From: Sphingopyxis sp. GW247-27LB
GTDB taxonomy: Bacteria > Pseudomonadota > Alphaproteobacteria > Sphingomonadales > Sphingomonadaceae
Length of the DNA stretch: 64,000 nt
Assembly: GCF_002277025.1 (NCBI RefSeq)
Contig: NZ_NIWD01000019.1
Coordinates: forward strand, 62,001 to 126,000
Direction of reading: 5' to 3'
Both the position numbers and the translations under genes were made by a program. The stretch's first letter is position 1. Each line of letters opens with the position of its first letter. This document shows positions 1 to 9,058 of this stretch, piece by piece. The notes beneath the pieces are model-generated. The model did not search any database. It saw nothing but the letters and a program-made list of their open reading frames with translations, and had not been told where the DNA came from.

Positions 1-237
1 TAGTGAGGCGTTCGATTTCGAAATCATAAAAAGGGTATAAGCATTAATTCATTGCGATGTCTAGGCTCAAATCATCCATCGGGCATTGGCTTGAATACAG
101 CAGAAATCCGGACGCTCTCGCCTTGACCCCTACGTTAGGCAGTTCATGCTTGAGGGAAAGGCGTAAAAGCTGATAATCTTTATTGACTCGTGCGATCCAT
201 TTGGCTAGCAGCTGACGCATCAGGAAAGGGCAGATGC

Positions 238-1491
238 ATGGCAACCTCGGCAGTCCATAACCAAACCGTCGATTCCATTCCGCTTGGCGAGATCAATGTC
301 GCCAATCCGTACCTCTTCCAAAATGACACGGTGGGGGAATATTTTTCCCGGCTTCGCCGCGAAGACCCGGTCCACTATTGCGCAGAGAGCCGGTTCGGAC
401 CCTATTGGTCGGTGACCAAGTTCAACGACATCATGGCGGTCGATACCAACCACAAGGTCTTTTCGTCGGAAGCCAAGCTGGGCGGCATCTCAGTCCAGGA
501 CATGCACAGCGACGAAAGCGCGCTTGAGCTTGAAATGTTCATCGCGATGGATCAGCCCAAGCACGATCAGCAGCGCAAGGCTGTAAGTCCTGTTGTCGCA
601 CCTTCCAATTTGCTGCTGCTCGAGCCGGTCATCCGCGAACGTGCAGGCGCCATCCTCGATGCGCTGCCCATTGGAGAAGAGATCGACTGGGTCAAGCTGG
701 TCTCGGTCGAACTTACCACCATGACGCTTGCGACGATCTTCGATTTTCCCTGGGAAGAAAGGGCCAAGCTTACGCGTTGGTCGGATGTCACCACCGCGTC
801 CCCAGAGACTGGCATCGTTGAATCGTTTGAACAGCGCCGCGAAGAACTCATCCAGTGCGCGATGTATTTCAAGGGCCTGTGGGACCAGCGGATCGACCAG
901 CCCGGCGGCAACGACCTGATCTCGATGATGGCGCATTCCCCGGCCACCCGCGATATGCCCTTCCTGGAATTTCTCGGTAATCTGTTGCTGTTGATCGTGG
1001 GCGGTAACGACACCACCCGCAATTCGATCAGCGGCGGGGTCCTGGCCCTCAACCAGAACCCCGGCGAATATCAGAAATTGCGGAACAATCCGGCGCTCGT
1101 TTCAAGCATGATCCCCGAGATCATCCGCTGGCAGACCCCGCTGACCCATATGCGCCGCACCGCGCTTGAGGACGTGAAGATTGGCGGGAAGCAGATCAGA
1201 ACAGGTGACAAGGTGGTGATGTGGTATCTCTCGGGCAACCGCGACGACACCGTGATCGACCGGGCCGAAGAGTTCATCATCGATCGCCAAAATCCGCGCC
1301 ACCATCTCTCGTTCGGGTTCGGTATCCACCGCTGCATGGGCAACCGTCTGGCCGAATTGCAACTTCGCATCATCTGGGAGGAAATCCTCAAGCGCTACAG
1401 CTTCGTCGAAGTTGTCGGCGAACCCGAGCGGCTACTGTCGAATCTGGTGCGCGGGATCACCCGGCTGCCGGTGAAGCTCCACGCGCACTGA
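238..1491 (+). CDS. Cytochrome P450, CYP153-type alkane terminal hydroxylase
   Basis: A 417-aa soluble P450. The haem-thiolate motif FGFGIHRCMG places the axial cysteine near residue 366, and the I-helix motif GGNDTTR lies near residue 255. The stretch after the haem cysteine (GNRLAELQLRIIWEEIL) is typical of CYP153, the bacterial family that hydroxylates the terminal carbon of medium-chain alkanes, using electrons from a 2Fe-2S ferredoxin and an FAD reductase. I chose the ATG at 238 because AGGAAAGGG lies 8-16 bases upstream; an in-frame ATG at 190 has no good ribosome site. The next gene, 34 bases away, is the matching ferredoxin. No dedicated ferredoxin reductase is adjacent, so the AlkT-type reductase at 7624-8853 may serve (inference). 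The family call is strong; the exact substrate range cannot be read from sequence. Confidence 0.93.
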   Translation: MATSAVHNQTVDSIPLGEINVANPYLFQNDTVGEYFSRLRREDPVHYCAESRFGPYWSVTKFNDIMAVDTNHKVFSSEAKLGGISVQDMHSDESALELEMFIAMDQPKHDQQRKAVSPVVAPSNLLLLEPVIRERAGAILDALPIGEEIDWVKLVSVELTTMTLATIFDFPWEERAKLTRWSDVTTASPETGIVESFEQRREELIQCAMYFKGLWDQRIDQPGGNDLISMMAHSPATRDMPFLEFLGNLLLLIVGGNDTTRNSISGGVLALNQNPGEYQKLRNNPALVSSMIPEIIRWQTPLTHMRRTALEDVKIGGKQIRTGDKVVMWYLSGNRDDTVIDRAEEFIIDRQNPRHHLSFGFGIHRCMGNRLAELQLRIIWEEILKRYSFVEVVGEPERLLSNLVRGITRLPVKLHAH

Positions 1492-1525
1492 AGCCTTGAT
1501 TTCGCTTGAAATACGGAACATCGAA

Positions 1526-1852
1526 ATGATCAAAGTGACTTTTGTTTCCGCCGATGGCACCCGTCGAACGGTTGAAATAGACGAGGGGCTCAGCGCTCGT
1601 GAAGCCGCCCTATTCAACAGTGTGCCGGGGATCGACGGCGATTGCGGCGGGGTCTGTGCCTGCGCCACGTGCCATGTCCATGTCGACCTGGCCTGGATGG
1701 ATCGGGTCGGGCCGCCGGAAGAAGGCGGCATGGAGAGCGATCTGATCCAGTTCGCTGAGGGGACGACCGAGACTAGTCGCCTCGCCTGCCAGATTTCGAT
1801 GGTCCCCGAACTCGATGGCTTGGTGCTGCATCTGCCAGAACTTCAGCACTGA
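1526..1852 (+). CDS. 2Fe-2S ferredoxin, putidaredoxin/adrenodoxin type
   Basis: A 108-aa electron carrier. Cysteines at residues 40, 46 and 49 (C-x5-C-x2-C, within DCGGVCACATC) plus Cys88 (SRLAC) form the vertebrate-type cluster site; there is an extra Cys44. Such ferredoxins pass electrons from an FAD reductase to P450 enzymes, and the position 34 bases after the CYP153 gene makes that P450 the obvious partner. An upstream in-frame ATG at 1496 overlaps the P450 end and would add ten residues with no family equivalent, so MIKVTF at 1526 is preferred. It is cytoplasmic and probably co-transcribed with the P450. Confidence 0.93.
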   Translation: MIKVTFVSADGTRRTVEIDEGLSAREAALFNSVPGIDGDCGGVCACATCHVHVDLAWMDRVGPPEEGGMESDLIQFAEGTTETSRLACQISMVPELDGLVLHLPELQH

Positions 1853-1862
1853 GCAATACGCC

Positions 1863-2720
1863 ATGCACATGACGTTTGACGGAAGCGGCGGCATCTCCAT
1901 CGCCGCAAGCCTTGTCGGCGATGGCCTTGGTCGACCGCCAGTCTTACTGGCGCATGGCGGGGGGCAGACCCGGCGAACCTGGCGCAAGACGATGCAGCAA
2001 TTGGCGCAGCACGGTTATCATTCGGTGGCGATCGACATGCGCGGCCACGGCGAAAGCGACTGGGCAGCCCCTGACCAATACCGCTTTACCGATTTCGGCA
2101 AGGACATCCTTGCGGTCTGCGACAGGCTGGATCAGCGGCCGCATGTGATCGGTGCATCGCTTGGCGGATTGGCCGCACTTGTAGCGGAAGGCGCGGTGCG
2201 GCCGGGCAGCTTTGCGTCGCTGACGCTGGTCGATGTTACGCCGGAAATGGACCCGGAGGGCGTTTCGCGAATTGTCGGATTCATGAACGCCCATGTGGAG
2301 CGCGGCTTCGCGTCATACGACGAAGCCGCGGAGGCGATCGCAGACTATATGCCGAACCGCGAGAAGCGAGGCGCCAGCGAGGGTCTGAAGAGCTATCTCC
2401 GCCTCGACGCTGACCAGCGTTACCGCTGGCATTGGGATCCTGGTTTTCTGAATCACATGGCCGCGCGCCGCGAACAGGACTATGCCCAAGCCCAGGCGGC
2501 TGCATGCGCCCTCGCGCTACCGGTCCACCTGGTGCGGGGCGGATCGAGCGACCTGATCTCCCTTGAGGCTGCGAAACGATTTGTCGCGACGGTGCCCGGC
2601 GCGCAGTTCACCGATGTCTCCGGCGCGGGACACATGGTCGTCGGTGACGACAACGACGTCTTCAGCAGGGCAATTCTCGAATTCCTCGAAAGCCAGGCCG
2701 AACCGGAGACAATCGCGTGA
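1863..2720 (+). CDS. Alpha/beta hydrolase
   Basis: A 285-aa alpha/beta-hydrolase-fold enzyme. The oxyanion HGGG motif is near residue 30, the nucleophile elbow GASLGG puts the catalytic Ser at about 99, and the acid (GGSSDLIS) and His (GAGHMVVGDDND) elements lie in the last quarter. The start is at MHMTFDG (1863; 1869 is an alternative), ten bases after the ferredoxin stop. Its stop overlaps the next gene's start (GTGA), so the P450, ferredoxin, hydrolase and thioesterase genes form one tight operon. Possible roles are ester or lactone hydrolysis in the alkane pathway; the substrate is unknown. Confidence 0.85.
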   Translation: MHMTFDGSGGISIAASLVGDGLGRPPVLLAHGGGQTRRTWRKTMQQLAQHGYHSVAIDMRGHGESDWAAPDQYRFTDFGKDILAVCDRLDQRPHVIGASLGGLAALVAEGAVRPGSFASLTLVDVTPEMDPEGVSRIVGFMNAHVERGFASYDEAAEAIADYMPNREKRGASEGLKSYLRLDADQRYRWHWDPGFLNHMAARREQDYAQAQAAACALALPVHLVRGGSSDLISLEAAKRFVATVPGAQFTDVSGAGHMVVGDDNDVFSRAILEFLESQAEPETIA

Positions 2721-3109
2721 CACTCGAAGATCTTAACCGCACACTGTTGGTCGCGCCGTTTCACCGGTGGCTGAACCTGCGAATGGTCAAAGCGGATGCC
2801 GAACACATTCTGATCGAAATGCCGTGGCGGGACGAGATGATCTCCAACCCGACGCTGCCGTCAATGCACGGCGGAATTCTTGCCTCGCTGATCGATCTGA
2901 CAGGTTTCTACACTGTCCTCGCGTCAGGAAGCATGTCCAAGTCCACCGCCGATCTGAGGGTTGATTACCACCGGGCGGCGAGCCGCCAGACGCTCCTTGC
3001 CGAAGGGCGCCTGATCAAGGCCGGAAGATCGTTAAGCGTGGCCGACGTACGCATTCACGATGAAGCCGGAACACTGGTCGCCAGCGGTCGCGGGGCATAC
3101 AATATGTAG
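2717..3109 (+). CDS. PaaI-type hotdog-fold thioesterase
   Basis: A 130-aa protein starting with GTG that overlaps the hydrolase stop by four bases. The pattern NPTLPSMHGGILASLIDLTGF is the hotdog signature of PaaI-like acyl-CoA thioesterases: HGG for CoA binding, with an acidic residue (Asp) in the following helix. The C-terminal half (DLRVDYHRAA, VADVRIHDEAGTLVASGRG) matches the rest of the fold. Such enzymes hydrolyse acyl-CoA thioesters. In this operon it could recycle CoA or handle fatty-acid products of terminal alkane oxidation (inference). Confidence 0.85.
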   Translation: MTLEDLNRTLLVAPFHRWLNLRMVKADAEHILIEMPWRDEMISNPTLPSMHGGILASLIDLTGFYTVLASGSMSKSTADLRVDYHRAASRQTLLAEGRLIKAGRSLSVADVRIHDEAGTLVASGRGAYNM

Positions 3110-3277
3110 TTGGCATTGTCGCACGCTCAAACCGACTTCGGTCGGGGTCGAGATCACTGATATTGGCTAACATCCTGGAGAGCATGGAGCGCATTTTGAT
3201 CTGATCCCGAAAAGCTGGATCATTTTGAGTTAGAGTTTTTCGCCGTAGTCTCCCCTGGCTGGGAGGAGCGAAGGATG

Positions 3278-3544
3278 ATGAAGGCATCCAGATTCTCAAA
3301 CGCGTAGAAGGCGTTCATTCTGAAACAGGGCGCGGATGGCGTTCCGGTGGCAGACATCTGCCGCAGGGCCGGGATCAGCCAGGCGACCTGCTTCAACTGG
3401 AAGAAGAAGTATGACGGCATGCTGCCGCCGGATATGCGTCGACTGAAGCAGTTCGAGGACGAAAATGCGAAGCTGCGCAAGCTCGTGGCGGACCTGTCCC
3501 TGGACAAGGAGATGCTGCAGGATGTCATTCGCCGACAACTGTGA
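3278..3544 (+). pseudogene. IS3-family orfA with an early stop codon
   Basis: Reading from ATG 3278 gives the usual orfA start (MKASRFSN...), but a TAG at 3305-3307 stands where the family normally has CAG (SDAQKAFILKQG). Downstream the frame is intact to 3544: the helix-turn-helix VADICRRAGISQATCFNWKKK, then the leucine-zipper end ...KLVADLSLDKEMLQDVIRR. A restart at ATG 3347 could give only a 65-aa fragment lacking the first part of the DNA-binding domain. The stop overlaps the orfB start, as is normal for these elements. Confidence 0.8.
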
Positions 3545-4362
3545 GGCCTGCTCGTAAACGCGAGCTGGTGAACGGGGTTCGCAGTGATTGGGGCGTGTCG
3601 AACCGCCGGGCTTGCCAGGTTCTGGAGATGGACACCTCAACCTACCACTGCAAATCCCGCCGCCGCGAGCAGGCCGGCATTGAAGCCCGCATCCGTGAGA
3701 TTTGCGAGACCCGCGCCCGCTACGGCTACCGGCGGGTGCACGTTCTTCTTCGCCATGAAGGCTGGGAGATCAAAATGAAGCTAACGCACAGGATTTACAA
3801 CGAGTTGGGCCTCCAACTGCGTAACAAGACGCCCAAGCGAAGGGTGAAGGCGAAGCTGAGGGAAGACCACTGCGCGGCCTCCCGCGAGAATGGTGTGTGG
3901 GGCATGGATTCGTCCATGACCAGTTGGCGACAGGCCGCAAGATCCGCGTACTGACGGAGGTCGTCCACCACATCACGTCAGCGCTTCAGCTAACGTGGCA
4001 AAGACGTCGTCCAGACCCTCGAGGTGACCTGCGCCATGGTTGGCTATCCGAAGACGATCCGGGTCGACCAGGGCTCCGAGTTCATCAGCCGCGACCTGGA
4101 CCTGTGGGCCTATGCCAACGACGTCACGCTGGACTTCTCCCGGCCCGGCAAGCCGACAGACAATGCCTACATCGAAGCGTTCAACGGGCGGTTCCGGGCG
4201 GAGTGCCTGAACACACACTGGTTCCTGACGTTTGCAGATGCCCGCGAAAAGTTGGAGGAGTGGCGCAGATACTACAACGAGGATCGGCCGCATGGTTCCA
4301 TCGGCAACAAGCCCCCGATCACGCTGGTAAATCCCGGTGGCGCACCCAGCCCGTCACCGTGA
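3541..4362 (+). pseudogene. IS3-family orfB (DDE integrase) with two compensating frameshifts
   Basis: Begins at GTG 3541 (MRPARKRELV). The HTH_21 region (ETRARYGYRRVHVLLRHEGW) and the start of the rve integrase domain are readable to about 3905. The match then moves to another frame (GFVHDQLATGRKIRVLT, about 3905-3960) and returns to the first frame by 4024 (VGYPKTIRVDQGSEF ... AFNGRFRAECLN ... EEWRRYYNEDRPH), ending at 4362. The segment between (about 3960-4020) is also diverged. The DDE residues are split between frames, so no full-length integrase can be made. Confidence 0.82.
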
Positions 4363-4609
4363 TCAAGGCCGGGAAACTCTAACCCCGGGTGGTCCTGAGA
4401 ATGGTGTAGGATCAGCAAGGCGGAAAACTCTAGACCGGAACGGTCCAAGGTTGGGCAGTAGTGTAGAAGGAGCCGGACTCTACCTCTGAATGGTAACAAT
4501 CAGGGGCGCACGTCATCTGGTCCGACCGCCTCGACCTCGATGCCGAAAGCCACCTGCCGCTGCACACAAAACTGCAACTGTGTATCTGTGTCCGAATAAT
4601 GCACAGGGG

Positions 4610-4756
4610 CCTATCCGAATAATTCAGCGCGGAAACCACCGTCGCGCGAAACGCCTCGAAATCAACAACCCGCGCCAGCACTTCCAGCGAATCGCCATCC
4701 GCCGACAACATCATCTTGTGGTCCGATAAGCCGAAAAGCCCCGATTGCCGCATCAT
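4610..4756 (-). pseudogene. IS5-like transposase, N-terminal remnant
   Basis: The first ~48 codons of a minus-strand frame (MRQSGLFGLSDHKMMLSADG, then LEVLARVVDFEAFRATVV) look like the N-terminus of IS5-family transposases, where RQxxLF, SxxGDPLE and VDFExFR recur. After NYSDR the similarity stops and the frame continues into unrelated sequence. It is a truncated relic beside the IS3 copy, at the edge of the alk module. The bases between about 4435 and 4609 hold nothing I can name. Confidence 0.6.
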
Positions 4757-4822
4757 TCGATACCATGATACGGAGCGATTGAATCATCCGTCAGCCAATT
4801 GGCGAGCGTTGAATAGAAATGT

Positions 4823-7462
4823 TCATTTGTGAAAAAGTTTCATACTATCTGCTAATAATATCGCCTGGACGCGATTTTTAACTCCAAACTTGGAAAATAT
4901 GTTGTGGACATGCCATTTAACTGTGTCTTCGCTAATTCTGTGTTTTAGGGCGATCTCGCGATTTGAAAGACCTTCTTTGATCTTCTGGAGAATTGCCAAT
5001 TCCTTTCTCGTAAGGATAGCATTTTTGATTTCTTTTGATGTGAAGGCAGGATAATCATTTAACTCGATGCGGTGGCTGCCAAAATCCTGATCGCCTGGCA
5101 GGAGATCGAGCAGCGGTATCGAGCTTGGTCCTAAAAATTCCAGATATTGACGCTCGTCAAGCAACGTTCGAAAACATCCCTTTCGTGCGGCGATATCGAT
5201 GGCATCCGCTACGCGTTGCTCGGCAACCGCCAACCTTTCTGTTGCCGCATTGGCGCCTGCGAGGCACATCAGAGCTGAAATTTCCAGCCTGTTCGATTGG
5301 CTGCGACGCGCGTGATCCAACGTGGCGCTCGCTAACCGGCTCGACAGATGATGCTTCCCTTTTCGCGCTGCGATACGAGCTTCCGCGAGCGACCTCATGG
5401 CGCGTAAACATGGGCCGTGTGATGTCTGAAAAACAGGCTCGCTTTGCGCCGGCAAGATCGCAATGGCCTCGTCGGGGCCATCCAGGACCAGTAGATTGGC
5501 CAGGGCAAGACGCGCGAGCACATCAAGACGCGGGAAGGTGCATTCCCTTGCGATCAGGCGCGCTTCCCAAAGGAGTTCGCTGGCGACTCTCCGGTCGCCT
5601 TCGCGATTGGCGATGGCTGCCGCAGTACGAAAGGCCGAAAAGAGGAAATCGACCACGCCGTGTTGACGTACGAAATCCAGAATATTATCAACCCGCGAAG
5701 CGATACCGTCAAGTTGGTTCGTCTCGTATCGTAGTTCAAGCTCCAGTATTTCCAGGAGATTGGCAGAGAACGGTGTGGCATTGATCTGGGCTATGTTGTC
5801 GTTTCGCGCACATCTAAGGCGCTCGGCGGCGCCTTGCATATTGCCCCGCGAAATGTCGCTGTAGATTATCGCGCTGTGAAGCCAGCCGAGCGCATACCGA
5901 TGGTCGGCGACGATGTTGACGGCGGATGCTTCAATACTCAATTTTTCCAGGTCGTCAAACCGCCGTTCGCTGGCCGCAATAAAACACAGGCATGTGAGGA
6001 TTGCCCCCCTGGAGACGAGATCAGCATCACCATTCAACTTTATCCATAACTCGCATTGCCGTCTGCTTTCGGCAAGATTGTCCGCGGTTGCTTCGCCGAT
6101 CGCGGCGACGAGATCGCACCACCACTTCGTCCGCCGCCGGGCCGTTTCGTCGGAAAGGCCGGCGCTGAGGGCGCGAAGTTCCGTCAGCAGCGCGGCCGCC
6201 TGTTTCTGGTCGTGACTGAAAATCTGCGCCCAGGCCGATCCGACAATGATCGTTGGGTCAGAGACAGCCTCGGAGAAGCTGCGCCGCCATAACTGGATCT
6301 GATCCACCTCGCCTTGGCGCAACGCGATGTCTATCATGCTCGTTGACGCGACCTCGGCCGCAGCGTCCAAATCGCCCGCTCGCAGATAGAGGCTGATACT
6401 TTCGCGACTATGACCGCTTGCCCGCTGCCATTGAGCAGCCCGGGCGAACAGTTCCGATTTCAGGCCGTGAAGCTCTACCGCAAACCTGTGCTCGAGAAAT
6501 TCGCGGAGCAGCGGGTGAAATTCATAACATAACTGTGTTCGGTCCTGTGGGGTAAGCAGCATGCGTTCGGCGGAGAGCTTTTCGATGAAGTAGGCCCCAT
6601 CGCCCCTGTTGAAAACATGGTTGAAGTAGTCGGCGGAGATCACCCCAAGGATCGAGGCGCGGATGCAGAACTCCCGCACATCACTCGGGAGACTGGCGAG
6701 TATGGCGCTGCGAAAATATCGATCCAGATCGCTATCGCGACCGGTAACACGATCGACGACCAGACGTCCCGCAGTTGCATGATTCGTTGAAGCGGCCTGT
6801 AACAAAAGGCATAGTGGTTCCGCCCAGCCTAGTGTTCGTTTCCAGAGCAAATGGATGTCCGGTTCCGAGATGAGAATTCCGGGCTCGCCACGCGCGACTG
6901 CATTCGCTTCGACAAGCGAGAAGGCGAGCGCATCCGTCCCGACTTCCCGGAGCTGTCGCCGGGCGGCGATGCGCGCAAAGCCGATGCCCGCAGTCGTTGC
7001 TGCCACGATCTCGACGTCAGCCGGCGCAGTCAGCATGAAGTCCTCGATCTCGTCCGTCAAATCCGGATGAAACCCGATGTCGTCAAAACAGAGGAGAATA
7101 ATCGATTTCGTTTGATCAATGAGTTCCTGCAACCAGGCGGCGAGAGCGTGGAGCGTCTGAGGAACGGCGCCCGGAAGCGGTGGAGGGTCATTCCCGGTGG
7201 CGCGGTATGCTGCGACTATCTGCGCATGGATGCGCTCTGCGAGCAGACGGGGATTATAATCGCATTCCTTGGCGGACGTCCAGGCCACATAGGCCCCGCC
7301 TTGACGGCGATTGGCCCAGAACTGGGCCATCGCGACACTCTTTCCATAGCCAGAAGGCGCGCGAAGGAGGTGGCGGCGTCTAGCTTCATCAGCCATGAAC
7401 AGGCGCGGGCGCGGAAGGCATCCAGACGCGAGCCTCGCTACCCGTTCATTGACACCATCCAT
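4823..7462 (-). CDS. alkS: AlkS-like regulator (MalT/LuxR-type, STAND ATPase)
   Basis: An 879-aa transcriptional activator of the MalT/LAL group. It has an N-terminal P-loop APSGYGKSVAMAQ near residue 38, a Walker B-like segment IILLCFDDIGF near 125, a long central helical repeat region, and a C-terminal LuxR helix-turn-helix (LTRKELAILQKIKEGLSNRE, then EDTVKWHVHNIFSKFGVKNR). AlkS of Pseudomonas putida GPo1, which activates the alk promoters when alkanes are present, has the same architecture and nearly the same length. Here the gene follows the rubredoxin reductase gene on the same strand, as alkS and alkT are neighbours in that organism. The alkane-sensing role is inferred from this context; the LuxR/MalT class is clear. 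Confidence 0.85.
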   Translation of the reverse strand: MDGVNERVARLASGCLPRPRLFMADEARRRHLLRAPSGYGKSVAMAQFWANRRQGGAYVAWTSAKECDYNPRLLAERIHAQIVAAYRATGNDPPPLPGAVPQTLHALAAWLQELIDQTKSIILLCFDDIGFHPDLTDEIEDFMLTAPADVEIVAATTAGIGFARIAARRQLREVGTDALAFSLVEANAVARGEPGILISEPDIHLLWKRTLGWAEPLCLLLQAASTNHATAGRLVVDRVTGRDSDLDRYFRSAILASLPSDVREFCIRASILGVISADYFNHVFNRGDGAYFIEKLSAERMLLTPQDRTQLCYEFHPLLREFLEHRFAVELHGLKSELFARAAQWQRASGHSRESISLYLRAGDLDAAAEVASTSMIDIALRQGEVDQIQLWRRSFSEAVSDPTIIVGSAWAQIFSHDQKQAAALLTELRALSAGLSDETARRRTKWWCDLVAAIGEATADNLAESRRQCELWIKLNGDADLVSRGAILTCLCFIAASERRFDDLEKLSIEASAVNIVADHRYALGWLHSAIIYSDISRGNMQGAAERLRCARNDNIAQINATPFSANLLEILELELRYETNQLDGIASRVDNILDFVRQHGVVDFLFSAFRTAAAIANREGDRRVASELLWEARLIARECTFPRLDVLARLALANLLVLDGPDEAIAILPAQSEPVFQTSHGPCLRAMRSLAEARIAARKGKHHLSSRLASATLDHARRSQSNRLEISALMCLAGANAATERLAVAEQRVADAIDIAARKGCFRTLLDERQYLEFLGPSSIPLLDLLPGDQDFGSHRIELNDYPAFTSKEIKNAILTRKELAILQKIKEGLSNREIALKHRISEDTVKWHVHNIFSKFGVKNRVQAILLADSMKLFHK

Positions 7463-7623
7463 GATCGTCGAACTTCCTCTCCTGCTCTAGCCTGCCTTTT
7501 CCGTCGGCTCTCAGCGGCACAACCGAACTCCTATATTACAGAGATTGTCATTCCTGCCAAACCCAGCCGGAACGCTGGTGACCATTCCCCCGCAACGCCT
7601 CCGCCGGCGATGTGCAAGGCGGG

Positions 7624-8853
7624 TCAGATGACGGCCTCCTTCAAAGGGATGGCGGGATTGCTCAGCTTGCTAGGGTCGATATTCGTGCGCGCGCTGATGA
7701 ATTGCTTACCAACCAGGAAATCCTGTGGCGAATTGATCGCTTCGACGCACTGGATCCGATCGCCCTTCAAATGGAAAATCGCAAAGCCTGCGGCACACGG
7801 GGTGCCTCGCAGAAGGACATTGTCGACATCGGTCGCCTGGCCGGCGATCTGCAGTTTCATGTCATATTGGTCGGACCACTGCCAGGGGACTTCGTGGGTC
7901 GACGAGGGGCCGCCGACAATGGCGTTGGCGGCCTGTCTGGCTTGTTCGAGTGCATTGGGCACGCTCTCGAGACGAGCGACGTGGGCGTAGTGGGGGATGG
8001 GGCGACGGGCGACGTCGCCGATGGCGAAGATGGCGGGATCGGATGTGCGCGCTTCAAGATCGACGAAAATGCCGGCGCCTGTATTCAGCCCGGCATCCCG
8101 CGCGATTTCATCATTGGGAACGGCGCCGACGCCGACGAGGACGGCATCGCACGCGATCGTTCGACCATCGTCGAGACGCACACCGCTTACACGCCCATCA
8201 TGACCTTCGAACCCCGACACGGTGACACCCAGTTCGAAGTGGACGCCCTGTTTCGCATGGTATTCGTGAAAGAAGGTGGAAAGTTCTGGGCAGGCTACGC
8301 GGGCGAGCAGCCGCAGGTCGCGCTCAATCACCGTTACTTCCGCTTCAAGCGCTCGTGCGGACGCGGCCACCTCCAGGCCGATGTAGCCGCCGCCGACTAT
8401 GGCAAGGCGCCGGCCGGCTCGCAGGGCGTTTTTGAGTCGTTCCGCGTCGCCCGCCGTTCTCAATTCCATAACCCCGTCTAGGTCCGACCCCTCTACCTGC
8501 AGCTTGATCGGGCGAGCGCCCGTCGCGATGATGAGATAGTCATATTGCAGAACCTCGCCGGTCGAGAGTGTCACCGTCCTGGATTGGCGTTCCAGCTTGT
8601 CCGCCCGAATACCCAGGCGCAGGCCGATCTGGGATGCTTCGTAGAACCCGGCCGGTTTCAGGAGTGTCGGAGCTTTACCCGGTTCGGCCCGGAGCGAAGC
8701 CTTGGAAAGCGGCGGACGATGGTAGGGAAGGAGGGATTCTTCACCAACGAGCGTTATCAGCCCCTCGAATCCAAGCTGGCGAAGGATGGCTGCCGCCGTT
8801 CCGCCCGCGTGGCCCGCCCCCAGAATCACGACATGTTCATCCGCTCGGCCCAT
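7624..8853 (-). CDS. alkT: Rubredoxin/ferredoxin reductase, AlkT-like
   Basis: A 409-aa FAD- and NAD(P)H-dependent reductase. The N-terminal FAD-binding GAGHAGGTAA lies within the first 20 residues, a second dinucleotide fold IVGGGYIGLEVAA lies mid-protein, and the FAD motif IFAIGDVA is in the C-terminal third. This is the family of AlkT and of P450-system ferredoxin reductases. The start is MGRADEHVVI at 8853, preceded by AGGAGAG; a longer frame to 9072 runs into the alkB promoter and is unlikely. It is divergent from alkB with a 205-base spacer that must hold both promoters. It probably reduces the rubredoxin at 10418 and perhaps also the CYP153 ferredoxin. Confidence 0.92.
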   Translation of the reverse strand: MGRADEHVVILGAGHAGGTAAAILRQLGFEGLITLVGEESLLPYHRPPLSKASLRAEPGKAPTLLKPAGFYEASQIGLRLGIRADKLERQSRTVTLSTGEVLQYDYLIIATGARPIKLQVEGSDLDGVMELRTAGDAERLKNALRAGRRLAIVGGGYIGLEVAASARALEAEVTVIERDLRLLARVACPELSTFFHEYHAKQGVHFELGVTVSGFEGHDGRVSGVRLDDGRTIACDAVLVGVGAVPNDEIARDAGLNTGAGIFVDLEARTSDPAIFAIGDVARRPIPHYAHVARLESVPNALEQARQAANAIVGGPSSTHEVPWQWSDQYDMKLQIAGQATDVDNVLLRGTPCAAGFAIFHLKGDRIQCVEAINSPQDFLVGKQFISARTNIDPSKLSNPAIPLKEAVI

Positions 8854-9058
8854 AGATGCTCTCTCCTGAAACGCTGTGGTTTGACCGGCAGGGCGATCAT
8901 TCTGATCTTCAGGCTCATTCGATAGAAAATTCGGATAGGGATAAAACCCCACTTTAGTTGGGTTGTTCCACGAGATGAAGTAGCCAAGAATACAAAGCGG
9001 CACGACTTGCCCAAAGTTAGAGACGCAGGAAGTGCGTGCGCATCGAGAGGAAATGTCC

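Larger units (their letters stand above)
3229..4434 (+). mobile_element. Decayed IS3-family insertion sequence (IS407-like group)
   Basis: About 1.2 kb, the usual length of the family, holding orfA and orfB. Imperfect inverted ends are visible: TTAGAGTTTTTCGCC at 3230-3244 and its near complement GGCGGAAAACTCTAG at 4419-4433. No clear target duplication is seen. Both reading frames are broken (see the two pseudogene entries), so the copy should be unable to move by itself. It separates the CYP153 operon from the alk region. Confidence 0.75.

Noticed and set aside
3132..3145. Small hairpin CCGAC-TTCG-GTCGG after the thioesterase gene
   Set aside because: It has a five-base stem with a stable loop but no T-run; too weak to call a terminator.
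6851..7990. A 379-aa plus-strand frame opposite the AlkS and AlkT genes
   Set aside because: It crosses two well-supported minus-strand genes and shows no protein motif; it is a GC-driven shadow.
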